Positions 46,852-55,759 of a stretch of 64,000 nucleotides of DNA are shown here, in pieces (position 1 is the first letter of the stretch; every line of letters begins with the position of its first letter). The notes below the pieces were generated by a model. The model saw nothing but the letters and a program-made list of their open reading frames with translations, was not told the DNA's origin and did no database searches. A program made the position numbers and the translations under genes. This stretch comes from Microvirga calopogonii (lineage in GTDB: Bacteria > Pseudomonadota > Alphaproteobacteria > Rhizobiales > Beijerinckiaceae). The stretch spans positions 1 to 64,000 of the forward strand of contig NZ_QDGA01000017.1 of assembly GCF_003347665.1 (NCBI RefSeq), written 5' to 3'.

Positions 46852-47382
46852 ATGCCGATCTACAGCCTCGACGACACCGCCCCGATCCTGCCCGAGCCCG
46901 GCCGCTACTGGGTCGCTCCGGATGCCCATGTGATCGGCAAGGTGCGGCTGGGATTGGATGTGGGCATCTGGTTCGGAGCCGTGCTGCGCGGCGACAACGA
47001 GCTGATCGATATCGGCGAGGGGACGAACATCCAGGAAGGGGCGTTGCTCCACACCGATATGGGGGCGCCTCTCGCGGTCGGGGCCGGCTGTACCATCGGC
47101 CATAAGGCGATCCTGCACGGCTGTACGATCGGCGAGAATTCCCTGATCGGCATGGGAGCCACGGTGCTCAACCACGCGCGCATCGGCGCCAATTGTCTGG
47201 TGGGGGCCAATTCGCTGGTGACCGAGGGCAAGCAGTTCCCGGACAATTCCCTCATCGTCGGAGCGCCCGCCAAGGCCATCCGCGTGCTCGACGAGGATGT
47301 GATCGAGCGGCTTCGCTGGTCCGCCAGGAACTACGTGGACAATTGGAAGCGCTTCGCCAAAGGGTTGAGGCGGATCGACTGA
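46852..47382 (+). CDS. Gamma-carbonic anhydrase family protein
   Basis: A 176-residue left-handed beta-helix protein. The zinc-site His residues are in LLHTDMGAPLAVG and CTIGHKAILHGC, and the hexapeptide repeats (VGAGCTIG, IGENSLIGMG) run through the middle. Family members hydrate CO2 or are inactive trimer scaffolds; the metal ligands here look intact. The start lies 15 bases after the preceding terminator. Confidence 0.92.
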   Translation: MPIYSLDDTAPILPEPGRYWVAPDAHVIGKVRLGLDVGIWFGAVLRGDNELIDIGEGTNIQEGALLHTDMGAPLAVGAGCTIGHKAILHGCTIGENSLIGMGATVLNHARIGANCLVGANSLVTEGKQFPDNSLIVGAPAKAIRVLDEDVIERLRWSARNYVDNWKRFAKGLRRID

Positions 47383-47441
47383 GCCGCCTTATGAAAAGCG
47401 ATCTTCGAGGTAATACCCGCGTCTGAAGGCCGGCTTCAGCT

Positions 47442-48125
47442 TTACCGGTTCGCCGTGGTGGTGGGTGACGACATGATGCCGCCGAGAGACACCCAGCCGA
47501 CCACATCCTGGCTCTCGCGCTTGATGTAGACGTAGCCCGTCTGGTGCCAGGGCAGAATGGCGTTCTTCTTGTTGTCGAGGACGAAATCGCCCCGGTTGGT
47601 GCGGACCATCAGCACCGCATGGCCTTCGCCGAGTTCGTCAATCACGACGGTCATGCGCATGGCACGGCGGGGCAGGCCCGCGTCCGCAAGAAGCTTGCGC
47701 TTCAGGAGCTGGAAGTCCTCGCAGTCGCCTTTCCCGTCGTCGGGAAAGCCCCAGATGTCGACGACACCCCAGTGATCGGCGTCCGTCACGGCCTTGATCG
47801 AGGAATTCACGCGCTGATTCACGGACGCGAGGGTCTTCCAGACCTCAGGGGTCATCTCGATCGTATCGGCCTCGGACACGTTCACGGCGCATTCCGACCG
47901 ATATTTCGCGCAGAACTCCGACCAGCCCTGGAGCGGCCTGGCCGAACCGACGCTCGTGATCGGAGCGCTGGACGAGGGCAGGGACGCCAGGGTCTGGGCC
48001 TGAGCGCCAGCGCCGCAAAGGAGGAGGGAGAGGCCTAGAAGAACTGTTTTGATGGAGGTGCCGAAAACGGCAGGCTTCTCATTCACGCCACAGAAAAGGC
48101 TGTTCTTGAAATAATCCTGCCGCAT
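47442..48125 (-). CDS. Bacterial transglutaminase-like cysteine proteinase (BTLCP)
   Basis: A 227-residue exported protein of the BTLCP (DUF920) group. The signal sequence SIKTVLLGLSLLLCGAGAQA follows a 25-residue N-terminal stretch; the start MRQDYFKNSLF at 48125 is chosen because the frame further upstream runs into the regulatory region. The catalytic triad appears as Cys in GKGDCEDFQLLK, His in LGEGHAVLMV and Asp in FVLDNKKN. LapG, which cleaves adhesins in c-di-GMP control of biofilms, is a distant relative; no LapD is nearby. A CtrA-type box lies just upstream. Confidence 0.87.
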   Translation of the reverse strand: MRQDYFKNSLFCGVNEKPAVFGTSIKTVLLGLSLLLCGAGAQAQTLASLPSSSAPITSVGSARPLQGWSEFCAKYRSECAVNVSEADTIEMTPEVWKTLASVNQRVNSSIKAVTDADHWGVVDIWGFPDDGKGDCEDFQLLKRKLLADAGLPRRAMRMTVVIDELGEGHAVLMVRTNRGDFVLDNKKNAILPWHQTGYVYIKRESQDVVGWVSLGGIMSSPTTTANR

Positions 48126-48137
48126 GCCCCACCAGCC

Positions 48138-48156
48138 GGTTAACGTTCTTTTAACC
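48138..48156. promoter_or_regulatory. CtrA-type binding site
   Basis: GGTTAA-N7-TTAACC, a perfectly symmetric match to the CtrA consensus TTAA-N7-TTAA, lies 13-31 bases upstream of the BTLCP start codon. CtrA is the alphaproteobacterial cell-cycle and motility regulator. Two further GTTAAC sequences lie at about 48203 and 48238. Confidence 0.65.
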
Positions 48157-48360
48157 AAACTGACATGGTTGCATTTTCGGCTCAAGAAAAAAGTAAAAGG
48201 TGAGTTAACGCGTCGCGGACCAGCCGGTTCCAACGTGGTTAACAAAAAGATCGAAGCATCTGGGAGGGCGAAGAGGAAAGTTCCTCTAGGACAAGCTTGG
48301 CCGCTGCGGATCTGTGGGTTTTACTCGACGGACGACCCTGATCGGGGTTACTCAAACTAG

Positions 48361-48454
48361 CGCATCGTGCGGAAAAGTGGATCCGGTTTTCCGCCAAAGC
48401 GGTGCGCCAGCCAAGAGTTGGAGCAGCGGACCCACTTTTGGGTCCGATGCTCTC
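48361..48454. repeat. GGATCC-type intergenic repeat, copy 2
   Basis: It starts GCATCGTGCGGAAAAGTGGA, continues with TCCGGTTTTCCGC and ends CCCACTTTTGGGTCCGATGC, so the two ends form inverted repeats. It lies 55 bases upstream of the rhomboid start codon. A second copy lies downstream of the same gene. Confidence 0.75.
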
Positions 48455-48508
48455 GAAATCGAATGCCGGCTTAAGGATCAAAGGCGGCGGCCAGACAAAA
48501 AGCTGTTC

Positions 48509-49324
48509 ATGTCCCCACACCCACCCCGCGTCCGTGAGCCGATTCTCAACCTGCCGACGACCATCACCTTGTCCCTGGCAGTGCTGATCGGCATCCATGC
48601 GGTTCGGCTGCTCCTGTCCGATGAAACGGACTTCAAGCTGATCATCGACTGGGCCGTGATCCCCGCGCGCTGGTCCGTGGCGTTCGGAGGAGTTCGGATC
48701 GACGAGGTCATGCAATCCCTTCGGGAGGGTGTGCCGGACGACACGATTTCACCCATGATGGCGTTGGCGCAATACGTTCTGGCCCAGGAGGAGGGACGGC
48801 CCTGGACCGCCCTGACTTACGCCTTCCTTCATGGCTCCTGGGCCCATGTCCTTATCAACGGGGTCTGGCTCGCGGCGTTCGGAACGCCGATCGTCAGGCG
48901 CTGCGGCGCCAAGCGCTTCCTCATCCTCATGGCCGTCTCGACGGTATGCGGAGCCGTATTCTACGCCTTCATGAATCCCATGCAGGTCCTGCCGATGATC
49001 GGTGCCTCCGGCGCGGTGTCCGGCCTCATGGCGGCGGCGTCCTGGTTCATCTTCTCTCCGCCGGCATGGCATTGGGAGGGGCGCCTCGCGCAGCCGCACG
49101 AGAGGCCGCGCGAAACCCTGAGACACATGGTTCGCAACCGTCAGGTGCTGATTTTCCTCGGCATCTGGTTTGCGGCCAATTACGTGTTCGCTTTCGTGCA
49201 GCCCGTTGGAATGATGGATGCGAGCATCGCCTGGGAGGCGCATATTGGCGGCTTCCTGGCCGGTCTCGCGATTTTCCCCTTCCTGGACCCCCTTCCGGCC
49301 CGGCCGAGCCGCATCTCGGCTTGA
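48509..49324 (+). CDS. Rhomboid-family intramembrane serine protease
   Basis: A 271-residue polytopic membrane protein. The rhomboid signatures are all visible: HGSWAHVLIN (HxxxxHxxxN), the nucleophile Ser in MIGASGAVSGLM and the catalytic His in IAWEAHIGGFLAG. About six membrane segments can be seen. The start MSPHPPRVREPIL at 48509 is chosen because the upstream open frame consists of repeat sequence. The gene is bracketed by two copies of one intergenic repeat. The substrate is unknown. Confidence 0.9.
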   Translation: MSPHPPRVREPILNLPTTITLSLAVLIGIHAVRLLLSDETDFKLIIDWAVIPARWSVAFGGVRIDEVMQSLREGVPDDTISPMMALAQYVLAQEEGRPWTALTYAFLHGSWAHVLINGVWLAAFGTPIVRRCGAKRFLILMAVSTVCGAVFYAFMNPMQVLPMIGASGAVSGLMAAASWFIFSPPAWHWEGRLAQPHERPRETLRHMVRNRQVLIFLGIWFAANYVFAFVQPVGMMDASIAWEAHIGGFLAGLAIFPFLDPLPARPSRISA

Positions 49325-49413
49325 AACCACCACGGTTTACTCCAATCATCCTAAGGCTGACGTAGGGTTCTCATCCCAAGGTCTTTTGGGATCTTGAGCC
49401 CGACTTCAGTACG

Positions 49414-49566
49414 GCGCATCGTGCGGACCCAGCGGGCCGCGCAGCGAAAAGTGGATCCGGTTTTCGCTGACGCGGCCCTCCGGGTCCGCACCAACGACGC
49501 GCCGGTTATGGAAAGAGCATCGGATGGATCACAAAAGTGCAGATCCACTTTTGGGTCGGATGCTCT
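49414..49566. repeat. GGATCC-type intergenic repeat, copy 3
   Basis: It starts GCGCATCGTGCGGACC, contains AAAAGTGGATCCGGTTTTCG and GGCCCTCCGGGTCCGCACCA, and ends CCACTTTTGGGTCGGATGC. It is longer than copy 2 but has the same termini, so it is an insertion or deletion variant of the same element. Confidence 0.75.
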
Positions 49567-49618
49567 GGCGAACCGAGGGCTGATCGTCCTTCGACGTTCG
49601 CACAACGGGAGGGAATGA

Positions 49619-50050
49619 ATGATCGTCAATCGAATTCTTTCGATCAAAGGCCGCGAGGTCGCCACCATCGAGCCGAGCCGGTCCTTGAGCGAGGCGGCCA
49701 AGGTTCTCGCGGAGCGAAGAATCGGTGCTCTGCTCATCGTGGATGCAAACCGCCCGGTTTCCGGCATCATCTCGGAGCGCGACATCGTTCGCGCCGTCGC
49801 TGCTCACGGTGCCAAGGCCCTGGACGAGCCGGTCTCCCGCTTCATGACCGGGAAGGTGGTGACCTGCACGGGCGAGACCTCCATCAACGACATCATGGAG
49901 CTGATGACCCAGCAGAAGTTCCGGCACATTCCCGTCGTCGAGAGCGGGCGTCTTGCCGGCATCATCTCCATCGGAGACGTGGTGAAGCTGCGCCTCGAAG
50001 AGGTCGAGGCGGAGACTCAGGCGATCAAGGAATACATCGCGACCGCCTGA
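49619..50050 (+). CDS. CBS-pair protein
   Basis: A 143-residue protein made of two CBS motifs (about 8-65 and 75-130), with SERDIVRAVA closing the first and ISIGDVVKLRL closing the second, ending EYIATA. CBS pairs bind adenosine nucleotides and often sense energy state. GGGAGGG precedes the ATG. It abuts the patatin gene end to end (convergent, no gap). Confidence 0.92.
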   Translation: MIVNRILSIKGREVATIEPSRSLSEAAKVLAERRIGALLIVDANRPVSGIISERDIVRAVAAHGAKALDEPVSRFMTGKVVTCTGETSINDIMELMTQQKFRHIPVVESGRLAGIISIGDVVKLRLEEVEAETQAIKEYIATA

Positions 50051-51061
50051 TTACCTCGCCTGCGTTTCCTGCAGCAATTCGAGAACGTCCGGCAGGGCCC
50101 GCTCGGTTGCCTGCCGGCCCAAGCTGATGCATTCCTGGGCCCGGTGGAACTCGAACAGGCCCATCTTGGCGAGCTTCGGCGCGACCATGATGTCGGGAGG
50201 ATCTCCGGCGAGCCGCGAGCGGGCAATGCGATCCTGGGTGATGTTGAAGGCATCGACCATGACCGTGGCCAAGCCGGGCGCGTTCGGCTTGCGCGGCTTG
50301 TCTCCCCGGGTTCCCGGAAAGATTCCCCATCGCCGTGGAACCTCCTCGATGGCTTGCTCGATCTCCTGCTCGTCGCTCGTGTCAGTGTCATAGGACTGGA
50401 TGACCGTTCCGCGCACGCGCACCTCGCCGTTGAGGTTCACGCAGATCACGATATCGGCGCCGAGCGCCCGGGCGGCCGTGATCGGGATCGGGTTGACCAG
50501 GGCGCCGTCCATGAGCCAGCGCCCGCCGATCATGACCGGATCGAAGATGCCAGGCAGGGCATAGGACGCCCGCATGGCCTGCACGAGGGGGCCGCGGGTG
50601 AGCCAGATCTCATGGCCGCTCACCAGTTCGGTCGCGATGGTGCAGAACTTGACCGGCAGCGTCTCGACCCGGCGGTCCACCAGATCCTGGTCGAGTAGTT
50701 TCTGTAGGCGCCCGCCGGCGATCAGGCCCGCGCCGCTGAAATGGAAGTCGAGAAGACCCATGACGCGCCGCTTGGTCAGGGACAGGGCGAAGGCCTCCAG
50801 CTCGTCGAGCTTTCCGGCCGCATAGCAGCCGCCGACCACAGCCCCGATGGAGGAGCCGGCAATCACGTCCGGAACGATGCCCGCTTCCGTGAGGACGCGG
50901 AGAACGCCGATATGGGACCAGCCGCGCGCCGCCCCGCCGCCCAGTGCCAGGCCGATCCTTGTCTTCGCACGAGGGTCGCGTTCCGTCGGCTGCTTCACCT
51001 CGGCCGTTCCCCCGCCACCCCCTGATCCGGCGCTGCGCCGGGCAATCCCGTCCCACAACAT
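50051..51061 (-). CDS. Patatin-like phospholipase family protein
   Basis: A 336-residue patatin-domain protein. LALGGGAARGWSHIGVL is the oxyanion segment, AGSSIGAVVGG the nucleophile elbow (GxSxG), and DGALVNPIP carries the catalytic Asp. The start at 51061 (MLWDGIARRS) has GGAG six bases upstream; a TTG at 51073 is less likely. It resembles the bacterial RssA/NTE-like group. The lipid substrate is unknown. Confidence 0.9.
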   Translation of the reverse strand: MLWDGIARRSAGSGGGGGTAEVKQPTERDPRAKTRIGLALGGGAARGWSHIGVLRVLTEAGIVPDVIAGSSIGAVVGGCYAAGKLDELEAFALSLTKRRVMGLLDFHFSGAGLIAGGRLQKLLDQDLVDRRVETLPVKFCTIATELVSGHEIWLTRGPLVQAMRASYALPGIFDPVMIGGRWLMDGALVNPIPITAARALGADIVICVNLNGEVRVRGTVIQSYDTDTSDEQEIEQAIEEVPRRWGIFPGTRGDKPRKPNAPGLATVMVDAFNITQDRIARSRLAGDPPDIMVAPKLAKMGLFEFHRAQECISLGRQATERALPDVLELLQETQAR

Positions 51062-51149
51062 TGATCGCTCCAAGGCCTTGCTTTCCCATCATGCGGTCCC
51101 GGTATGAAGGCCTCATGAAGGCTGCCCTTAAGTTTCAAGTAGGACTGGT

Positions 51150-52304
51150 TCAGGAAAACTGAACAGTGGCGCGCCGCAATGCCCGCTGCGACAAAATGAT
51201 GATCACGAAGGCGAGGACGATCAGGACGCCCAGCATCGCGCGAAGGCCGAAGATTTCTCCTCCGAACCCAATGAGCGGGGGGCCGAGCAGCAGGCCGCCA
51301 TACCCCAAAGTTGCCACCATGGCGACGCCCATGCTGGGCGGAAAGTCCTTCATCTGTCCCGCGGTACTGAACAGGACCGGCACCGTGTTGGCCAAGCCGA
51401 CGCCAACGAGAGCAAAGCCGAAGGCGGCAGGCAGGGGCTGTGGCAGGAGCATTGCGAGGGCGAGGCCGAACGCCGAGAGCAGCCCTCCGAGCTGCAGGGT
51501 GCGAACGCGGCCGAGATGCCGGACGACGAAGTCGCCCATGAAGCGGCAGACCGTCATGGCGAGGGAGAACGCCGCGAACCCGGTGACGGCGGCCTCCAGG
51601 CTCGCGCCGGCGACGGTCTGGAGATAGATCGCCGTCCAGTCGACCATGGCGCCCTCGACGAGGAAGCAGAACATGGCGAGGACCGCCAGGATGAGGACGC
51701 TGCCCCGCGGCCAGGCAAAGCCATGTCCCTCCGTTGACCGCTCGGTTTCCCCGAGCGTCCAGAAGGCGGCGATCAGGAAGAGCAGACCCATGCCGAGACA
51801 GGAGATCAGAAGCGTCGGGACGATGCCGATATTGAGGGCGATGAGGAGGCCGGAGGCTCCGGCTCCCGCCAGTCCGCCAAGGCTGAAGAAGGCATGGAAG
51901 GAGGACATGATGGCCGAGCCCCAGGCCTTCTCGACCACCGTGGCGTTGGTGTTCATCGCGATGTCCATCGTGCCGTTGCAGGCCCCGGCGAGAAGGGCTG
52001 CGGCGACGAAAAGGCTTAAGGACGGCGCGAGGCCCGGAAGGAGCAGGGCGGCCGAGAAGGAGAAGGCGGAGATCACCGTCATGGTGCGGCTGCCGACCAG
52101 CGCCACGGCCCAGCCGATGATGGGCATGAGTGCGACCGCCCCGAGGGAGAAGGCCAAGAGGCCGAGGCTGAGCTGGCCGTCGGAAAGCCCAAGCGATTCC
52201 TTGAACCGGGGAAGCTGGGCGGCCCAGGTGCCGATGCCGAAGCCGTTGCCGAAGAAGATGGCGCTGGCCGCCAGCCGCGCGGGGATAAGATCACGTCGTG
52301 TCAT
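51150..52304 (-). CDS. Major facilitator superfamily transporter
   Basis: A 384-residue protein with about 12 hydrophobic segments and a central cytoplasmic break at about 190-205 (LGETERSTEGHGF). The N-terminal half begins FFGNGFGIGTWAAQLPRFKE, similar to YbjJ-like MFS members. The substrate cannot be inferred. It lies between the patatin gene and hisI on the same strand with ordinary gaps. Confidence 0.88.
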   Translation of the reverse strand: MTRRDLIPARLAASAIFFGNGFGIGTWAAQLPRFKESLGLSDGQLSLGLLAFSLGAVALMPIIGWAVALVGSRTMTVISAFSFSAALLLPGLAPSLSLFVAAALLAGACNGTMDIAMNTNATVVEKAWGSAIMSSFHAFFSLGGLAGAGASGLLIALNIGIVPTLLISCLGMGLLFLIAAFWTLGETERSTEGHGFAWPRGSVLILAVLAMFCFLVEGAMVDWTAIYLQTVAGASLEAAVTGFAAFSLAMTVCRFMGDFVVRHLGRVRTLQLGGLLSAFGLALAMLLPQPLPAAFGFALVGVGLANTVPVLFSTAGQMKDFPPSMGVAMVATLGYGGLLLGPPLIGFGGEIFGLRAMLGVLIVLAFVIIILSQRALRRATVQFS

Positions 52305-52387
52305 CGGGTCTTCCTAACCCGAATATCCGGAAACTGCACCCGCTTCCCGGACGACGTCAGCCCCATACAATCGAGGGGCTGCCGGTC

Positions 52388-52804
52388 TCAATCGATCGCA
52401 AGGCGGGCGGTGCCGTCCGCCGTCTCGACCTTCCGATAGAAGCAGGAGCGCCGCCCGGTGTGGCAGCAGCCGCCGTCGCCGGCGACATGGACCTTCAGCA
52501 GCAGGGTGTCCTGGTCGCAATCGATCCGCATCTCCCTGACCGTCTGGATCTGTCCGCTGGTCGCGCCCTTGTGCCAGAGTTCCCCGCGCGAGCGTGACCA
52601 GTACCAGGCTTCGCCCGTCTCGATGGTCCTCGCCAGGGCTTCGGCATTCATATGGGCCACCATGAGGATCTCGCCGGTTGTGGCATCCGTGGCGACGCAG
52701 GTGATCAGCCCATCGGCCCCGAAGCGGGGCGACAGGACGGTTCCCTCTTCGAGCTCGGCCTTGGGGCCGGGCGCCGGGAAGGGATTGGACGGCGATGCGC
52801 TCAT
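52388..52804 (-). CDS. hisI: Phosphoribosyl-AMP cyclohydrolase
   Basis: Third step of histidine synthesis, opening the adenine ring of PR-AMP. The 138-residue standalone HisI (no HisE part) has [16 protein letters not shown], the metal-binding [10 protein letters not shown] and the Cys cluster [14 protein letters not shown]. It starts 11 bases after folE ends, and the folE-hisI pair is frequent in Hyphomicrobiales. Confidence 0.95.
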   Translation of the reverse strand: MSASPSNPFPAPGPKAELEEGTVLSPRFGADGLITCVATDATTGEILMVAHMNAEALARTIETGEAWYWSRSRGELWHKGATSGQIQTVREMRIDCDQDTLLLKVHVAGDGGCCHTGRRSCFYRKVETADGTARLAID

Positions 52805-52815
52805 GGCTAGCCTTT

Positions 52816-53451
52816 TCAGCCCCGGCCGTTCCGCACGAGGGTGAGGAACCGCACCTGCTCGGCCGGATCTTCCTTGAAGACGCCGGTGAACTGGGTGGTC
52901 AGCGTCAGGGCGCCCGCCTTCTGGACGCCCCGCATGGACATGCACATGTGCTCGGCCTCGATCATCACCGCCACGCCGCGCGGCTCCAGGGCGTCGACCA
53001 TCGCCTTGGCGATCTGGGAGGTCATGGTCTCCTGGGTCTGCAGCCGGCGGGCATAGGCATCCACGAGGCGGGCGAGCTTGGACAGGCCGACGACGCCTTT
53101 GGTGGGGTAATAAGCCACATGCGCGACGCCGAAGAACGGCACCATGTGGTGCTCGCAATGGGAGTAGAAGGGGATGTCGCGCACGAGCACGATATCGTCG
53201 TAGCCTTCGACCTCGGCGAAGATCTTGTCGAGAATGTCCGCGGGGTTCTCAGCGTAGCCGGAGTAGAATTCGCGGAAGGCCTTGACGACGCGCTTGGGTG
53301 TGTCCTGCAGACCTTCACGGGTCGGGTCGTCGCCAGCCCAGCGGAGCAGGGTGCGAACTGCCGCCTCGGCTTCTTCCCGGGTCGGGGATGTCACGGGCTT
53401 GTCTGCAGCGGTCGTCAGACGCGTGGACAGGGACTTAACCACATCACTCAC
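52816..53451 (-). CDS. folE: GTP cyclohydrolase I
   Basis: Converts GTP to dihydroneopterin triphosphate for folate synthesis. The 211-residue protein starts at a GTG (53451) with GAGG six bases upstream. The zinc ligands are in [13 protein letters not shown] and [24 protein letters not shown] and [14 protein letters not shown] are typical. Confidence 0.96.
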   Translation of the reverse strand: MSDVVKSLSTRLTTAADKPVTSPTREEAEAAVRTLLRWAGDDPTREGLQDTPKRVVKAFREFYSGYAENPADILDKIFAEVEGYDDIVLVRDIPFYSHCEHHMVPFFGVAHVAYYPTKGVVGLSKLARLVDAYARRLQTQETMTSQIAKAMVDALEPRGVAVMIEAEHMCMSMRGVQKAGALTLTTQFTGVFKEDPAEQVRFLTLVRNGRG

Positions 53452-53611
53452 GTGGAGCCTCTTTTCTCAACGTTGCACCGAGGAAGCTTGGCCGCCCGGC
53501 AGTTTCTAATTTGTTTCCAACAAGCGCCATGCTGGCCAATGTCGCAGAACTTTGTCACAGCGCTTATATAGGCATATGAGCACATTCCCAACCGTCATGT
53601 CATGAGACGAA

Positions 53612-54058
53612 ATGCTGAACGATATCTACAGCCGCCGCATTCTCGAACTGGCCGCCGATATCCCGCATCTGGGGCGGCTGCCCGCACCGGATGCGTCTGC
53701 GACGGCCCGCTCGAAGCTCTGCGGCTCGACCGTCACGGTCTACCTCAAGCTCGACGGCAATGTCGTGACAGCTTTTGCCCATGACGTTAAGGCCTGCGCC
53801 CTCGGCCAGGCCTCATCGTCGATCATGGGGCGGAATATAATCGGCGCGACCATAGATGAGCTTCGGGACGTCCGCGATGCGGCAAGTCGTCTGCTGAAGG
53901 CCCATGGAGAGGCCCCTCAGGGGAAATGGGAAGACCTCAAGGTCCTGGAGCCGCTGCGGGAATACAAGGCGCGCCACGCCTCGATCCTGCTCACCTTCGA
54001 TGCCGTCGTGGAGGCGCTCGACCAGATCGAGGCCCGGCGAACGGAGAATGCTGGATAG
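53612..54058 (+). CDS. Iron-sulfur scaffold-like (IscU/NifU N-terminal type) protein
   Basis: A 148-residue protein of the IscU/NifU N-terminal family. Two Cys positions are kept (KLCGSTVTVYL and VKACALGQASSS), but the third scaffold Cys position reads His-Ala-Ser (EYKARHASILL). This variant is common in alphaproteobacteria, where the gene sits next to folE and yidD, so a divergent role is likely. It is divergent from folE across 160 bases. Confidence 0.87.
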   Translation: MLNDIYSRRILELAADIPHLGRLPAPDASATARSKLCGSTVTVYLKLDGNVVTAFAHDVKACALGQASSSIMGRNIIGATIDELRDVRDAASRLLKAHGEAPQGKWEDLKVLEPLREYKARHASILLTFDAVVEALDQIEARRTENAG

Positions 54059-54078
54059 ATGTCCAGGGTATCGATGCC

Positions 54079-55110
54079 TTACGCCGGGAGAAGCGCCGGC
54101 TGCCCGCGCCGCGCAATTCGCACCCGATCGTCATCAGAGCCGTAGCGACGGTCCAGAATCCGGGCCGCATCGGCCCAGTCGGCCATGGTCTGAATCGCTT
54201 CCATTTGGCCGGCGACAAATGGGTCGGAACGCCATTTCCGTACCCGCGGCCAAAGAACGTCCAGCGGTGCATCGAGAACGTTCCCGACCTTCGCTTCGTA
54301 GATCGGAAAGGCGCGAAGCGCTCCATCGGGCTCGATATGGAGAATATCCAGATCGACCGCGCTCACGCCGGGCTGGGGCAGGAAATATCTGACGTCCGTC
54401 ACCGAAATGTCGACGCCGCCGCTTTCGCGGTCGGCAAGGCGACGACCGACGTCGATGAGATCGACCAGTTCCTGAATGGACAGAAGCTCGGTCGCCTCGA
54501 ATTCCGGCTCGGCAGCCAGACCCGATGGAATGACGGCCCCGAAGCGGATGAAATCGAGGCCCGGGAACCGTTTGACGGCGGCGGCCACGAACCTCTCGAG
54601 ATCCGCTTCATTCGCGCCCGAGCGGGTCAGGGTGTAATCGATCCCGAGCGTGAAGCAGGTCTGCCCGGCTGCTTTGCGTTCGCTCTTCACGCGATGCAGG
54701 ATATCCAATGCTTTCATCCCGCGTTCGAAAGCGCCGTCCCGCCCACGAACGGCATCGTGAATGGCTGCGTCGGCGCCATCGATGCTGACCGCCACGCTCG
54801 AGACCGCATCGGCGAGGGCGAGGGCGGTCCTCTCCTGCATGGACCAACCGCTCGTGAAGACCGTCACGGCAATCCCCGCGTCATGCAGACGCTTCATGGC
54901 GTCGATGGCCCAGCGAACCGACAAGGGTTCCCCGCCGCTGATCGACACTTTCTTCGCCTGTGCCGAGAGGATGACGTCGATCACCCGCATGGCGGCATCC
55001 CGATCCAGGGTGCGGGCGGGTCGCCGTCCCGATTCCGTATAGCAATGCGTGCATTGCAGCGGGCAAGAATAGGTAATGTCCCAGATGAACTTTCCGATTT
55101 CTACGGTCAT
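54079..55110 (-). CDS. Radical SAM protein with degenerate SPASM-like tail
   Basis: A 343-residue radical SAM enzyme. The [4Fe-4S] motif CxxxCxxC is in WDITYSCPLQCTHCYTESGR, followed by KVSISGGEPLS (GGE) and SVAVSIDGADAAIHD. The C-terminal part keeps the SPASM-like outline (LHIEPDGALRAFP then KVGNVLDAPLDVLW) but has no cysteines, so no auxiliary cluster is expected. The start at 55110 (MTVEIGKFIW) is chosen by family shape; no good Shine-Dalgarno is seen, and an extension to 55248 is possible. It lies opposed to its neighbours, between the scaffold gene and yidD. The substrate is unknown; no precursor peptide was found. Confidence 0.85.
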   Translation of the reverse strand: MTVEIGKFIWDITYSCPLQCTHCYTESGRRPARTLDRDAAMRVIDVILSAQAKKVSISGGEPLSVRWAIDAMKRLHDAGIAVTVFTSGWSMQERTALALADAVSSVAVSIDGADAAIHDAVRGRDGAFERGMKALDILHRVKSERKAAGQTCFTLGIDYTLTRSGANEADLERFVAAAVKRFPGLDFIRFGAVIPSGLAAEPEFEATELLSIQELVDLIDVGRRLADRESGGVDISVTDVRYFLPQPGVSAVDLDILHIEPDGALRAFPIYEAKVGNVLDAPLDVLWPRVRKWRSDPFVAGQMEAIQTMADWADAARILDRRYGSDDDRVRIARRGQPALLPA

Positions 55111-55351
55111 TGTTTTTGCCCGGGGTGCCGCTACGAGGATCGGCAGGCGAGAGTTGGAAATAAAATAAAGTATCGTTACAGTTGTGTAGGCGTACAACGC
55201 AGCGCTGGTTGAATATGGCAATGCTTGTGAACGTCGTGCTTGTTGCATCCTCTAGGTGAGGTGGCCAAATAAAGCACGTTGGACTTGCATTGTGAGCTTG
55301 GGCCGTGCTGTCGGGTTGAGGGTTGAAGTGAAGGACATTCCACAGAGGGCG

Positions 55352-55684
55352 ATGACACAGCATCTTCCCCGGCGGCTCGCGCATGCGGCGATCCGCGGCT
55401 ATCAGCTGAGCCTGTCCGGATTGATCGGTCGCCAGTGCCGCCACCTGCCGTCCTGTTCGGAATATACGGACGAGGCGATCCAGCGGCACGGCTTCTGGCC
55501 CGGCGGGTGGATGGGGCTCGCCCGCATCTGCCGCTGCGGCCCCTTCGGAACTCACGGCATCGATCTGGTTCCTGAAACATTGCCCGAAAGCTCCGCCTGG
55601 TATAAGCCCTGGGCCTATGGTCGGTGGCGAGGCGTCAATGCTCCCCCGATTGTGTGCGATAAAGTCGAACCTGACGGCGGCTGA
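55352..55684 (+). CDS. yidD: Membrane protein insertion efficiency factor YidD
   Basis: A 110-residue protein that helps YidC-dependent membrane insertion in other bacteria. The core is RQCRHLPSCSEYTDEAIQRH, then FWPGGWMGLARICRCGP, the YidD signature with its Cys residues. GAGGGCG precedes the ATG at 55352; a longer frame to 55256 is rejected. It is located just before thrS, as in related genomes, but separated from the scaffold gene by the radical SAM gene. Confidence 0.93.
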   Translation: MTQHLPRRLAHAAIRGYQLSLSGLIGRQCRHLPSCSEYTDEAIQRHGFWPGGWMGLARICRCGPFGTHGIDLVPETLPESSAWYKPWAYGRWRGVNAPPIVCDKVEPDGG

Positions 55685-55759
55685 TTTCGCCTTTTCCAAC
55701 AGACCGTCGGCCCCCGCTTACCTGCTCCGTTGGCAGGAGTGAGCCAGGAGAAACATTTG

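Noticed and set aside
47442..48125. Possible LapG of a LapD/LapG adhesin system acting on the RTX proteins
   Set aside because: No LapD and no nearby adhesin operon; similarity is only at the catalytic-triad level.
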